The notes: generated from the sequence alone by a model not told the origin. DNA of 64,000 nucleotides from Bedellia somnulentella (GCA_963576735.1 OY755175.1:7580401-7644400); one strand, 5' to 3'; numbered from the stretch's first letter, positions 34,043 to 45,885 are shown. Numbers and translations: made by a program.

Positions 34043-34246
34043 TGTCACTACCCCTTTCTACGCACGGGTCTCGTAAGAGGCTAAAGGAAGTGGTTTTTGG
34101 GCGACGTGGTTGGAGACACATCACCAACGATACTTTATTTCTATTATCTTGTTCCCTATCAATTTCCAAATGTGGCTGAGAAGTATCAAGCTCTGAGGAT
34201 CTGGCTAACCCCTTTTTGGACTTAAGGCCGTGAGTATATGTATGTG
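34043..34246 (+). mobile_element. SINE-A copy, divergent subfamily
   Basis: It starts inside the head ('tgtcactacccctttctac'), reads 'gcacgggtctcgtaagagg', and ends 'ggccgtgagtatatgtatg'. Changes such as 'aatgtggctgagaagtatc' are shared with the 11.1-kb and 22.7-kb copies. Confidence 0.8.
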
Positions 34247-34700
34247 AAAAATTCATAGTTTGGTGCTATCAATGCAATGGAGTACAGATGATATATAAAG
34301 AAACGTTATTACTTACTCCATAAAAATCCTGCATCTTAGCCTAATTATAACTTGTACCAATTAAATTGATAAATTTTTACTTCGCTTATAGCAAAAAAGG
34401 AACGAATGTTAAAGGTAACCAGTGAATAAAGATATTTATTTATCGTTTCCACTTTATAACCAGAAAGGCGCCGCTGTATGTAACTACTATTTTCTAGGAT
34501 TTTTTGTCACTAGTGAGTGATCGTACAATAATTTTGTAGACATGTGAGAGCCCGTTGGTGATGCATAGAATCTACATAGAGCGCTTTAAGCTGTCAAGTG
34601 GGCTGGGCTTTAGTTTGACTACGAAGACAAGCGATTAGCATTGTCATTGGCTTTTATCAGAGCTGGCACCCTGGCACGTTGTGCGCAACATTTAGCTAAC
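34247..34700. other. Spacer
   Basis: No features seen. Confidence 0.4.
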
Positions 34701-34712
34701 TATTAAAAAAAC

Positions 34713-34960
34713 GCTGTGTAGTGTCGGCTTGGAATAGCACTACCCCATTTCTTCCGGTGGGTGTACGTAAGAGGCGATTAACGGTATTGGGGCGTTTAAG
34801 GGATTTTTGGGAGATGCGGTTGGATACCCATCACAAACAACTTTTATTTATCCATCTTTTCCCCACTCACATTTCCATAAGTGGCTGAGGAATTTCTAAT
34901 TCCTTAGCTCTGGCAACCCATACTATGGATTTATAGCCGTGAGTATATGTATGTATGTAT
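34713..34960 (+). mobile_element. SINE-A copy, full length, imperfect target duplication
   Basis: A complete copy. Flanks 'attaaaaaaac' (left) and 'attcaaaaaac' (right) match at ten of eleven bases, so they are probably an aged target-site duplication. Confidence 0.85.
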
Positions 34961-34961
34961 T

Positions 34962-35560
34962 CAAAAAACACTGTTAAGCGTAGTGTGGTTGGGTAGCTAG
35001 TACTAGAATTATAATAGTAGATAACGAGTAGTAATAAAAGAAAATAGGTTTTTTTATTATTACGAGTATTTGTTTATATAAAATCTTATTAAAAGCCCTA
35101 ATGGCTAAGTCTGCAAAACTATTATTGATCTCTTCAAATATTCCACCTCTGTTATGTGTACTGTTCGTAAAAGCATTTATAATTAATAAATTAAGGCTAC
35201 ATAACCAAACTTGAATTATAAATAACTGCTAAGTAATGATTTTCTCAAATGAATACCTGTTTTCACACAACCCAAAACGGTGCGGTACAATAGATCCTAA
35301 AATATCGCTTTTTGAATATTGTAGTGTAATTCTCTCTGATTATGACTGACTGACGTATTAAAATATGAGTGATAAATATTTTAGCATCAAAACCTACACA
35401 ATTTATTTTTTATTTAATACGGCGGAGGGTGTTTCATGTTTAACCCTTTTCAGTCTATTTCAGGCGAGTTCCTTTTAATGGAGTTATTTTTAACGTCCAC
35501 ATTAAATATCTTTATTTCCAAATAAAAAGTGTTTAATACAAATTCGGTTTTATTAGTCGA
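34962..35560. other. AT-rich spacer
   Basis: No features seen. Confidence 0.45.
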
Positions 35561-35947
35561 CTAGCTGACCCCACAGACTTCGTACTGTCAAAAGTGTAGA
35601 CTTTCACGTCGTCAAACTGAAATATTTAACTGACCTATTGAGGGTCTCTGTCATGCGATGAGAAAAAAGGTGTTTTTCATAGTGTCCTCACAATTTTTTC
35701 ACTTTATAAATTTTAAGTTTATAAGTATAGTAGTTTCGGCTGAGCATTTGATTCTTAGTCTGTTTAACCATTTTTTTAAGAAAATTTATTGATCTCTTAA
35801 TTTTTCTGGGATAAAAAGTGTCCTATTGTGTTAATTGGGATCATTATCTGGCTTCCTGTAAATTTTATTTTAAATACGTTCTGTTAGTCTTCATTTAGCT
35901 ACAAACACACTAACATCTAAACTTTCACATTTATAATATTAATAGGA
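35561..35947 (-). mobile_element. Short non-autonomous Helitron
   Basis: On the minus strand it begins TCCTATTAATATTATAAATG after A and ends 'ggtcagCTAG' before T. A 'gacagtacgaagtctgt' hairpin-like block lies just inside the 3' end. It is the same family as 38679-38944, with matching termini and a different middle. Confidence 0.8.
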
Positions 35948-36269
35948 TAAGGCTTAAACATAAGCTTCTCGCGCAGGTGACCTCGCTCGCCGGCCAGCGC
36001 AGCGTCTTGTCTTGCGCTTCATGCACGCGTGTCAATTTTGTTAAGGAGTAATTAAAAAAATGTATTATCTTCTATGATGTTTATTTAAAATAAGTGATGT
36101 CAAGGACAATTTTGTTCTCAATTAAATACTCTCAATTAACAACATATTTATTTGGATAAAGATTAATATTATGTTGATAAAACATTATGGCAATTATGCA
36201 TTAAATTCGACCAAATTTATTTACCATAAAAATGGTTATAATAAGTGAAACTTAAAAGTTAGACATATA

Positions 36270-36576
36270 CAGTCGCGGGCATTTTTTTAGATCATTTAAA
36301 GAGAAATAATTCTTTAATACATTTTTTTTGGATAACTTAAACCGTTTACGCAGCGCACACAACGGAAGCCTTAGTATGAATAATTATCCCCGTTTTTGCA
36401 TCATTATTCGCTGATAGTTTGCTACTGTTGGTCGCAGCGTGATGATATATAGCCTAAAACCTTCCTCAATAAATGGACTATCCAACACAAAAAGAATTTT
36501 TCAATTTGATTGGGTAGTTCCTGAGATCCTAGCGTTCAAACAAACAAACTCTTCAGCTTTATAATATTAGTATAGA
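36270..36576 (-). mobile_element. Helitron-like 5' part
   Basis: On the minus strand it starts TCTATACTAATATTATAAAG after A, then 'ctgaagagtttgtttgtttg' and 'gaggaaggttttaggctata', which are typical of a common lepidopteran Helitron family. I do not find the 3' end. Confidence 0.55.
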
Positions 36577-36960
36577 TTAGTGTTATTCTATATTCAGATG
36601 ATAAATAAAAGTGGTGCCAATGTGCTTTCAAATAATAGAAAATACTAAATTTTAAACTCTGGTGCTGAATAATAAATCAGCGATGTAAGGTTTCATTCAC
36701 AACAGTAATGCTGAGTCAGACACCAGTTCATTGCAATGCAGGCATATAATATAGTAAATTAATTTTAAATATATCGCTGTTTAATGTTCTGTTATCTTTT
36801 TAAATGTTGCTTGTTAAGTTTGTGTAACTATGTTATTATATTTAGCAACAAAAAAATGATTTCTTACTTAAAAATAATTAATTTATGTCTTCTTCAAAAA
36901 TTAAAGCCAATCCATAGCAAGAAAATCTACAGATAGACCGTTCCGCTCGTCTTTTCACTA
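36577..36960. other. Spacer
   Basis: No features seen. Confidence 0.4.
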
Positions 36961-36974
36961 TTTTACTTATACTC

Positions 36975-37320
36975 ACGCCCCATTTTATGGCGCTGACTGA
37001 AAATCAGTGCTGTGAGGTCAAACCTCGCAGCTTTTGCTGAGTCAGTGCCCTTTCGCTGCAAAAGGGCGCAAAGTTTTTTACATTATTGTTTAGTTCCGTT
37101 TAATTTTATAATGATCTCTGTTTTTTTTCTATTATTTTGTTTTCTTTTGACACTGTTCACAGTGTTGTTGACATTGTTTTTAACTTTTCCTTTTAAATAT
37201 TTTTGATTTATTTTCAATTTATTTTTCTTTAGTTTTAAGTTTTATTATTTTTTGTGTTGTGTTTTAATTTGTGCCATATTTGCTGCGAATAAACTTTATT
37301 CTTTCTTTCTTTCTTTCTAT
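36975..37320 (+). mobile_element. Probable LINE 3' end with (CTTT)n tail
   Basis: 'ttatggcgctgactgaaaat' and 'cctcgcagcttttgctgagt' are followed by a T-rich stretch and 'gcgaataaactttattc', then CTTT repeats at 37303-37319. The polyadenylation-like signal plus microsatellite end suggest a LINE 3' UTR. There is no coding sequence to assign a clade. Confidence 0.4.
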
Positions 37321-37795
37321 TTTTCCATTAGGAAAACAGAAATAATCGATTGGCACTTTGCACGCTGCTGACAAATCTTTCTTTTGCTTCTGTCATTATC
37401 ATCATTCTTCTTTCTTTTAATTTGGTTTTCAAACACATGATATAAAAAAATAGTGAAAAGGTGACTAAATTCACATGAAGAAGTCCTATCACATATCCTC
37501 TGATGTTGCAATGCATTTACAGTCAAACCTTATTCACGATTCATGACTATCTTTATGATGATAGCAAATCTTTTCGTCTTATATCTAAAATAAAGACACT
37601 CTCAGACACTATTCAACACAAACACAATAAGACAAACTGTCCGGCGCCCTTTGGGTACAATTTTGTATCTATCGAAATTATTTGCCCTTGGTAATATTGG
37701 TAACAAATATCACATCGAATGTCGCGAAACAATTCATTCGTCAAAAGACTATGGTTAAATAAACAGCTTTTATTACGAAAATTCCAACATACAAA
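37321..37795. other. Spacer
   Basis: Short frames on both strands here show no family features. Confidence 0.4.
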
Positions 37796-37930
37796 TAAAT
37801 ATAAAAGAAAAAAATATCGACACCAGCGGAGATCAAACCTACGACCTCCGGCTATACGCCCCCGTCTGCCAATTGATTATATTTATTAGAAATAATCCCC
37901 ACATGAGGTTTTCATGAACAAAAATATTCT
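37796..37930 (-). mobile_element. SINE-C with tRNA-like head
   Basis: Minus strand: 'cggaggtcgtaggtttgatc' (B-box region), 'gggggcgtatagcc', a 3' 'tgtcgatatttttttctttt', and the 5' block 'gttcatgaaaacctcatg'. Confidence 0.65.
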
Positions 37931-38280
37931 AATTCCAACAAACAAACCTAATTAATTAATGACTGTGGCTAAACTGACAGTAAAGTGAAGCATCAAATGT
38001 CTACGTCACATAACCATTTACTTAAACCACTTGATTATGTTTAGATTATTCTTGCGACCACTAAAAAGGCAAAAAGATTTAACAAAATCGTTCACGATAT
38101 CAATTCTCAATAAAAACACGATAAATTCGGTTACGATCTGAGAGCAATAAAAAGTGGTTTCAATTGATTGCGAGCCGGCCCATGTGTAAAGTAAGAGAAT
38201 ATTTGTTGGCTATCTCGAACGTATGAGGAATACGCTGTAAATCTTCAGCCTTGGATACCCTAAAACCTGAATAACAGTAT
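37931..38280. other. Spacer
   Basis: No features seen. Confidence 0.4.
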
Positions 38281-38287
38281 TGAGATA

Positions 38288-38365
38288 AATAAAACAATCT
38301 TGATAGCTCAGTGGAAAGACCGCTTCTAATGTAGGGGACGTGACTTTGAATCAACAAAAAATTTA
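38288..38365 (+). mobile_element. tRNA-like SINE head
   Basis: 'cttgatagctcagtggaaag' (A box) and, about 35 bases on, 'gtgactttgaatca' (weak B box) resemble the SINE-D head. The body is not recognisable. Confidence 0.5.
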
Positions 38366-38678
38366 GCCCACGCCTAAGAGCTTCTATCTGTACAATATAA
38401 CAAGATAATAAATGTGCAGAACTCTGTTTGGCAAGATATGATATTAGTTCTTCAAGTAAATCTAATTCAACATCAAATCAATAAAATCTTACCAGATGAA
38501 AAACAAATATAAATCTTTAAAAACAAGGCAAAGTCTTTTTAATTTCGGAAGCTATTGCAACATGTTGAAAATACAATAAAATTAAATGCATGTGCGCAAT
38601 ATTTTGTCAATTTAAAATTAATTAAATTAAATTGGCGCTAAACTTCGAATAAAGTGATGAAAAAAAATAATAGTTTAA

Positions 38679-38944
38679 TCCTATTAATATTATAAATGTA
38701 AAAGTTTAGATGTTTGGATGTTTGTGTGTTTGAGGCAAAACGGCTCCTCAAGTGCATAATGTATAAGAATGAATTTTGGCAGAAGGCAAGATAATGACCC
38801 AAATTGTGACATAGGATACTTTTCATCTAGAAAAAAAATTACTAATATAATATTCATGCCTTGAATTGAACTCAGAGTACTGGCAAAAACGCCTAAAGTT
38901 TAGCATAAGCAAATTGACAGTACGAAGTCTGTCGGGTCAGCTAG
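38679..38944 (+). mobile_element. Short non-autonomous Helitron
   Basis: It starts TCCTATTAATATTATAAATG after A and ends 'gggtcagCTAG' before T. 'gacagtacgaagtctgtc' forms a 5-bp GACAG/CTGTC stem just inside the end. Its termini match the 35.6-kb copy. Confidence 0.85.
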
Positions 38945-39145
38945 TTAATCATACGTTACTCCTAATCTTAATTTCAACAGGCTACTAAACATAAAAGTAC
39001 GAATTAAACTTCATTTAGCTACAAACATTTTTAGTGTTGTGTATCTGATAACAGCTTTTAACGATAAACCGGCAAATCAGAAGCAGCCCCATACACAATC
39101 AAATATAATCAAATAAAAAAGATCCCTAAGTGTTTCTTTCTTAAA

Positions 39146-39392
39146 CTGTGTAATACCGGCTTAGAATAGCACTACCCCATATCTGGCTGGGTGATCGTTA
39201 GAGGCGACGAAGGGTTTTGGGGATTTTGACTGATTTTTGGCCGATGCAGTTTGAAACCCATCACCAACAAATAACCTTTATTTCACCATATTTTCCCCAC
39301 ACAACTTCCAAAAGTGGCTGAAAAATTTCTTATTCCTAAGCTCTGGTTACCCCTTCAAGAGATTTATAGCCATGAGTATATGTATGTTTGTT
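39146..39392 (+). mobile_element. SINE-A copy
   Basis: 'ctgtgtaataccggcttaga' to 'gccatgagtatatgtatg'. It is moderately diverged, with a short 'acaaataa' insertion in the 'caccaacaa' region. Confidence 0.8.
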
Positions 39393-40172
39393 TCTTGAAA
39401 GTACCAAAAAGTTGACTTAAATTTAGGTTACTATGTTGTTTTATATTTCCAATATAAATATGTGAATAACTAATCCTCGTTTGCCAAGCAACGCGTATGT
39501 GTTTACCAACAAGAGCGTTGTCCCGAATGATAAGCACTATTTTCTTTGCAGACGTAATACTGTAGCGAACAAAGAGTTTGCAACGTAAAGCCGAGACTAA
39601 ATTCACGGGGATTTTCATTCCCTCATTATCGCATTGCACCAGTTCTCCAACCATAAAATACACAAATTAAGTAAGTGCAATGTTTGCTTTTTGAGTTAAA
39701 ATTAAACTTTTGATTGTAATTTAGGATATGTAGAATTCACTACGTTTACGATAAAGATTTATTTTTTAGTTTCATATTTTACTGTGTCTCATAAGAAAAG
39801 GAACATAACTTTGATTGCACAGGTCTCCAACTAAGGCTTCTACTCTTGACCTTATGTAATATTTATAACAACCGCTTTTTATGAATTACACCATTTTATA
39901 GTATGTATCTCTAGATCACTGTATCTGAAAAAAAAATGTATTTCGGGTTTGAATTCGAACTTAGATTGAGATAATTTCACTTGTTAGCAAATTTACCATC
40001 GGCTTTTAAGCTAAGTTACAACTTCATTTTTTACTTATGTAATTAATTTTATTGAGGTACAGAGGTTTTCTTAAAACAAAATATCTTCTATCACCTACTG
40101 CACGGACTCTTCTCATCTTGCCTGGATAGCGCCTATTCCGCTTAGTACACACACACACACACACACACGCAC

Positions 40173-40222
<50 letters not shown>

Positions 40223-41290
40223 GTCCGTATTATCATCTAGGACGTTTTCTCTACACACTGAGCACACATTTAAAAGAGTACTCTAAAATGTATGCATATT
40301 TAGTAAGTCATAGCTTACACTTATGAAGAAACAATTCCAAAGATATAAAAACCGACACCGGTTTTAATAAAATTTTACGGATCAGAAGTTTATGTTTAAA
40401 ACAAACGTTTTATTAAGTTAGATGGTGACTGCTATAGAGGTGAAATGCCTGAAAATATTATTCCAAAAGCACCGAAATTGACAGGCACACTTTTGGCGAA
40501 GTACTTTTTAATCAGAGTTAATGTTCGTTCTGAAATATACAATGCGGTACAACCCGATTCATATTTTCAAATGAAACACAAAAATAGATAGATATTAAAA
40601 TATAGTTAATGCGAACACCGACCTACTTCGAAGTTTATGTTTCGAGTACTCGTTTCGATACGATCAAAATGTTTTTACAGCGCATACCTGCCAACTGCAA
40701 CATGGCGTTGGTAATATTTTCATATAACCAATTGAACCTGTGACCTAGTTGCTTTTCAATATGTTTGAATGAGTTTCAGTGAAAACAACTGAGCTATAGA
40801 GTTATTGACAGAGCTATAGGGCTTAAAAGCAAACGTATGCTCTTCGTCTGTACAGGAAATAGGTTCTAGACGAGCATGACTCTCGTCACCTTGCTGCAAC
40901 TGGCGGAAAAATATTCGATTTTTTTTTACTACATCTTCCAGTTGGATAGCCATTTCCCGATAAGGGGAAAACTATACTTGCATTTGATTTATTGGTTACA
41001 TATGGAGCTGATATGGATTAAATAAATACAGAGTAGCGAAAGAGTTACTAAACCGGAGTCGGTTTTTGGGGTGTCAACTTCGATCTATTCCAACATCCTT
41101 TTATTGCAGGCTATAATCGCCTGCTTATCCTGAATAATGATAAGATGTTTCGGGAAGTTTGTTAAGCCACCGGTCCCGGTTACTATCATGGTAGTAGTGG
41201 TTAGTCTGCCAGGCCAGGCCAGGCCAGCCTAGTGTATTATGGCCAAATCACCCTAGAAACAAGATAGATCTGGTGGTGACATATATGGGG
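39393..41290. other. Spacer with a CA microsatellite
   Basis: Frames at 39364-39663 and 40756-40953 have no family signature. 'gccaggccaggccaggcc' near 41210 is a short tandem repeat. Confidence 0.45.
40145..40220. repeat. (CA)n microsatellite
   Basis: A nearly pure ACACAC tract of about 75 bases with two GC interruptions. Confidence 0.95.
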
Positions 41291-41379
41291 TGTGAGGTGA
41301 AAGAGTAATGTCAATATGAATGATATAACTGGCGGAAGACAGCCACGTAAAACGGTTCAAGGCTAGAGAAAAACTTTTA

Positions 41380-41730
41380 ACAAAACGATGAGGGCAAAGA
41401 TTTGAGAATATCAAATGAAAAAGATGAATGAGAAGGAAGCTAGAGAGGCTTGCCGTATGATGGTAGGATGTGGCCCCAAGTAGGTTTCGCCCGATCTAAT
41501 GGAAATTGTAGGACGCAGTGTAGGCCTACCTCAAGTTGAAATGACGACTTGGGGAAAGTCGCGGAAATCCGATGGATGAACACCGAATGATGATGATGGC
41601 TGAAACCAGAACAGGTCCGGTTGTTAAAAAATTTTTTTGGGGAGGCCTATGTCTACAACTGAACTCCCATAGGTTGATAATGTCGGTGATGATGATGAGA
41701 ATGTACGGCATTATAAGTTATGGTGTAGAA
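41380..41730 (+). pseudogene. Decayed LINE RT C-terminal remnant
   Basis: Fragments in shifting frames recall a LINE pol C-terminus: a DDLGKVAEIRWM-like stretch near 41550-41575, and an EAYVYN-like stretch at 41646-41663 followed by 'cccataggttgataatg'. A GATGATGATGA tail-like repeat follows near 41690. Several frameshifts are needed, so it is an old relic and the assignment is tentative. Confidence 0.4.
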
Positions 41731-41828
41731 TATAATATAATAATGTTAAAATCCTCGCCAGTGCAATATATACAGTTATATCCAATAAAATCAAATAAAT
41801 GTATGTAAAAATTATGTGTGTAATTATG

Positions 41829-42074
41829 GCTGTGTAGTGTCGGCTAAGAATAGCACTACCCCATTTCTTCCGGTGGGTGTACGTATGAGGCGACTAACGG
41901 TATTGGGGCTTTTAAGGGATTTTTGGGCGATGCGGTTGGAGACCCATCACCAACAACCTTTATTTTACCATCTTTACCCCATTCAACTTTCCAAAAGTGG
42001 CTGAGGAATTTCTAATTCCTAAGCTCTGGCTACCTCTTTCGGGATTTATAGCTGTGAGTATATGTATGTATGTA
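41829..42074 (+). mobile_element. SINE-A copy, full length
   Basis: A close match to the 11.45-kb copy throughout, from 'gctgtgtagtgtcggctaag' to a (TATG)n tail. Confidence 0.88.
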
Positions 42075-42097
42075 AAAATGATGTAGGTAACAATTAA

Positions 42098-42324
42098 CAC
42101 GTTGGCTGCCATGAGCATCACCGGTGGGATAAATTTTTATTCTCTGTGTGGCCATGAGCATCACCGGTGGGATCAAAAGCAAAATTTTCCGTTAAGGTGT
42201 TAATGGTGATGCTCATGGCATCTCAGTAATAAGGCTATGCTGTGAGCATCACCAGTGCTATCATAAAATATGTATGGGGCGTAGGAGCAGTACTTAAGGT
42301 GAAGTATGGTGGGCAGCCAACGTG
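42098..42324. mobile_element. piggyBac-like MITE with TTAA target duplication
   Basis: The 227-bp element has perfect 13-bp terminal inverted repeats (CACGTTGGCTGCC) and is flanked by TTAA at 42094-42097 and 42325-42328, the piggyBac target. Internally a 23-bp unit starting gccatgagcatcacc occurs at 42108 and 42151. Its core also occurs inverted at 42205-42219 and once more in partial form at about 42242. There is no coding capacity, so it must be mobilised in trans. Confidence 0.88.
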
Positions 42325-42489
42325 TTAAATATGTTTAGCAAAGTGTTGTTGCTCTACTTACCGTTCTCGAGATAAAAACTATCTTTTCAGTAAAATAATA
42401 CCCATTAAATCACAGCAAAGGAAAAATTAAGAACAATGAGATATTGCGCGGTAATAGGCGGCAGAGGTAAAGTTTTATCAAACCTGACA

Positions 42490-42675
42490 TTCAATTTCGG
42501 CATCCTGTTTTGTCCGGACAGTGTACCCACGTGATAGGGTCAAGCCGAGGTGTAGATTCGGTCATGACATGACTGAGTATATTAGACCATTCCATTTTGG
42601 GTGTCATCACGATGTTTTCCCTCACTGTCAACGACGTTGATGCTCATACATAAACAGCATAACACATGTGACTCT
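42490..42675 (-). mobile_element. SINE-D relic
   Basis: On the minus strand 'cagtgagggaaaacatcgtg' is nearly identical to the family core. Flanking parts ('tatcacgtgggtacact') are recognisable but decayed. Confidence 0.6.
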
Positions 42676-42891
42676 AGGAAGGACACGCAGGTGCAGGATA
42701 TTGATATTAACTTATCCCTGTGTTTGAGGTTATGTTAAGGACCTAGTTTATGTGAGCATAGCACTAATTTTACTTTAAAAATGTTGTTATTCCTATTAGT
42801 GTACTATTGCTTTTATAGTGTTATGTTAATATGAATAAATGAGTTATCTATCAAGATTGTACTAGAAAAGTTGGTTATATCTACATATACT

Positions 42892-42918
42892 CACAGCTAT
42901 AAATACCTTGAAAAAGCA
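42892..42918 (-). mobile_element. SINE-A 3'-end stub
   Basis: 'acatatactcacagctataa' is the family's 3' end only. Confidence 0.5.
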
Positions 42919-42989
42919 TAATAAACTCCTCAGTTGTGATAGATCTCTACAAATCTCTAAATTGACACCAGGTGACTATGTCACGTGAT

Positions 42990-43619
42990 GTTTGCCCCTT
43001 TAATTGTCTCATGGTGAAAGGATCGAGGACATACAAGGTTCATTTACTCGATACTTGGCATATCATTCCCCAGAGATTAGTCATAGGTGTTCATATCAAG
43101 AACGGCTACAACATTTCAATATGACATCTTTCCGTGACCGTAGAACAATGCTTGATCTGTGTTTTCTCTACAAAATGATACATAGCAAAATAAACTGCCC
43201 TGAACTGTTGGAAAAGATCAATTTTAACGTACCACGATTGCACGCACGTAGAGTTTTCGTAGACACATTTACTGTCCCAAAATGCAAAACGAATGTTGGT
43301 CAAAATCAACCACTGTATAGGCTGATGCAAACTTATAATCTTTTGAGTAAATCACATCAACTAGATATATTCAATGATAGTGTGGAATTGTTCAATAGCA
43401 AAATCCTCGGAAAGGCGGTATAGGTTCTCACTTTTCTATATTGCCTCATTGATAGGTCGCATTTTTATATTTTTTTATGTTGTAATTACTTAGTTAAATA
43501 ATACTCACACAATTAATTGTTCCGACATATTTATTGTATCTTAAATAATATTTTTAGTTTATTTCACATTATTACTACTGTATAAACAATTAGTTCTTTA
43601 GCTTTAGTATTTTAATATA
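42990..43619 (+). pseudogene. 5'-truncated LINE: RT C-terminus and first part of 3' UTR
   Basis: The 139-codon frame at 43004-43423 ends a LINE pol protein: RIEDIQGSFTRYLAYHSPE, FRDRRTMLDLCFLYKMIHSK and INCPELLEKINFNVPR are typical of post-RT C-termini in jockey/CR1-type elements. The 3' UTR runs to 43619, where a mariner is inserted, and resumes at 44917. The catalytic RT and APE parts are absent. The frame is open to its natural-looking stop, so truncation rather than mutation inactivated it. Confidence 0.8.
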
Positions 43620-44916
43620 CGTGGGACACTCGGAAAATTTTGCGAAAATAAAAAGAAATGTTCTATGGGTAAAAATGTTTTTATTAAATCTTTTTAAAGT
43701 ACTCTCTACCACCATCTATACAAAGTTTCATACGTCTAAACCAATTTTCGAAACACTTTTTCCAGTCCGCCGCAGACACCTCATTTACAGTCCGCTGAAA
43801 CGCTGACAGCGCATCTTCCGGCGATGAAAATTGTATCCCTTTGAGTTGATTTTTATTTTAGGGAATAAAAAGAAGTCACACGGTGCCAGGTCAGGGCTGT
43901 AAGGAGGGTGACCCAAGAGTTTGACCGGCGTGCTGTTCAGGAAGTCCGTCGTTTTGAGCGCGGTGTGAGCGGGCGTGTTGTCGTGGTGAAGCAGTAGCCC
44001 GCGGAGCCCTGTGTTTGGTTGATTGTTGCTCACAACTGAGAAAACTACTGGCAAGCATTTAGTAGTATACCAATCTGCGTTAATACTTCTTTGATCTTGT
44101 AAAGGAATTGACACCAAATAGCCAGTCATATTGAAAAAACTTGCGATCAAAATCATCCCACCGCTTCTAGATCTCTTCACTTTGGTAGGGGTCGCTTCGT
44201 TTTGAAATACCCAAACCGTCGACTGGCGCTTCGTTTCTGATCCGTATTGATAAATCAGGACTCATCACCTGTAACGATGTCGTAAACACGCCGAGACGAG
44301 CCAGCATCAAATTTATTAATCATGTCACGACACCATTCCACTCGGGCCTGTTTCTGTACCTCGGTGAGGTTGTGTGGCACCCAGCGTGAAACTATCCCCC
44401 TCACGTGAAGATGTTCGTGTAAAATCTCATGAACGCTTCCCGATCCAATCTGCATAATGTGTTGAATCTCTAGATGCGTCATTCGCCTAAGGTCATGAAT
44501 TAAATTTTTCACTTCCACCACGTTTTCATCCGTAACAGCCGTTAGAGGGCGACCACTTCTTTCTTCATCCCGCAAAGTTAATCAACCACGCTTGAGATCG
44601 TTATACCAACGATACACGGTTGCCTTGGATGGTCCTTCATCCATAAACGCCATTTGAAGTCTATTGTATGATTCGTCTGGTTTTAAGCGACATTTGAAAT
44701 CGTAAAAAATCATAGCGCGAAAATGTTCCCGGCTCAGATTCTTTTTTCAGTAAGACACGACAATTTAAAATAGCTCGTAAAAAATAAAGAGGGAAATTTT
44801 AAAATTGGAACGTACCTTTTTTTATTTATAAAGACTCATATTTTCAGTATACATTACAACCGGCCAGTGTTTCATACATTAAAACCTTTTTTCGCAATAC
44901 TTTCTGAGTGGCCTGG
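43620..44916 (-). mobile_element. mariner element inserted in a LINE 3' UTR
   Basis: It is a 1297-bp element flanked by TA (43618-43619 and 44917-44918). The ends match as inverted repeats: left 'cgtgggacactcggaaaatt', right (reverse complement) 'ccaggccactcagaaagtat', both continuing 'ttgcgaaaa'. The size and TA target are typical of mariner. Confidence 0.9.
43785..44750 (-). pseudogene. mariner transposase, inactivated
   Basis: Read leftwards: REHFRAMIFYDF and ATVYRWYNDLKRG (first helix-turn-helix), SGRPLTAVTDENV, HLEIQHIMQIGSGSVHEIL (second HTH), then the catalytic triad D in VTGDES, D in LLHHDNTPAHT and D in YSPDLAPCDFF. The last two are separated by 34 residues, so the motif is DD34D as in mariner. 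Lesions: a TGA inside the N-terminal region near 44580, and a one-base deletion just after GDES near 44252 that shifts the frame and creates a stop. The start codon is not identifiable. It is therefore non-functional. Confidence 0.9.
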
Positions 44917-45325
44917 TATATATATATATATATATATTTTTATTGTAGGTTACTCTGGAATAGTATCTGTAGGAATTCCTTAACTTTATTTATTTTATTA
45001 ATATTTTTAATTATTATCGTTATTATTTTATTTAAGTTTCAATTGTCATGCCTAATAATTTAATTTAAATTTTGATTTCACAGAATAATATTCTTTAATG
45101 TCAATTTAAAATTAATGTTATAACTATTGCTATTTTAACTTACTTTGTAAATTCTATTTTTTTTAGAATTAACTAAAATTTAATGAGTGTAATTATCAAA
45201 ATTGTATTTCATATGCTGACCTGTAATTGGTTTAAGGACCAGCTGTATATACATGTTTTTATTTATGTGATATTTCTGTTCTTGAATTGTTGGTTGGTTT
45301 TAAATAAATAAATAAATAAAATATT
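44917..45325 (+). mobile_element. Remainder of the split LINE 3' UTR with AAAT tail
   Basis: It continues the 42990-43619 element after the mariner and ends in 'ttttaaataaataaataaat', the same tail type as the intact CR1-like LINE at 7062. Confidence 0.75.
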
Positions 45326-45340
45326 CAGAAGTATAATTAC

Positions 45341-45384
45341 CTCTGCCAACCCCTTCGGGGATATACGGCTTGAACGTTTGAGTT
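45341..45384 (+). mobile_element. SINE-D 3' end fragment
   Basis: 'acctctgccaaccccttcgg' followed by 'ggatatacggcttgaacg' matches the last bases of the 23.5-kb SINE-D. Confidence 0.6.
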
Positions 45385-45884
45385 TAAAAATAAATAAAAA
45401 TCATCTTTAAAACTAACAATATTAAAGTTAATTCTTATGGCTCTATAAGTCTCCATTAATATTTTTTGTGTCTTATAATATCGTCATTATCAGCAGTACA
45501 AAGAAAAGTTATACCACATAAAAAAGTATTATTTCAATCGTCTGTCGCACTCCCGTACAAATATCACAATGTAGAGTCCGAAAACATAAACAGCGCTCTA
45601 CCCCGGGGGCTATTTCGTGGAACACTTTGAGTGGCACTCCAAACAGACGCCATTGTTAACTAAATAACTGACCAATTTGGAAATTCTTGTATTTTACCTG
45701 CACGCTCTTCAATTTACTACCTGCCAGCGTCCAACTGAATTGTATGAGACATAAGCTGACTTGACAGGCATACAGTGCATCGGCAAAATCTAAAATAGAG
45801 CGGGTATACTTCCATTAAGTTTTATCTCTATGAATCATAATAATAAAAATCAATCGCCAGATCTATTTTTCATTATTATTTCAC
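45385..45884. other. Spacer
   Basis: No features seen. Confidence 0.4.
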
Positions 45885-45885
45885 A

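Noticed and set aside
40024..40236. Val/Cys repeat frame
   Set aside because: It is the translation of a CA microsatellite.
41829..42074. SINE-A as a MITE or Helitron
   Set aside because: It has no terminal inverted repeats and does not fit A^TC...CTAG^T; variable duplications and a microsatellite tail indicate retroposition.
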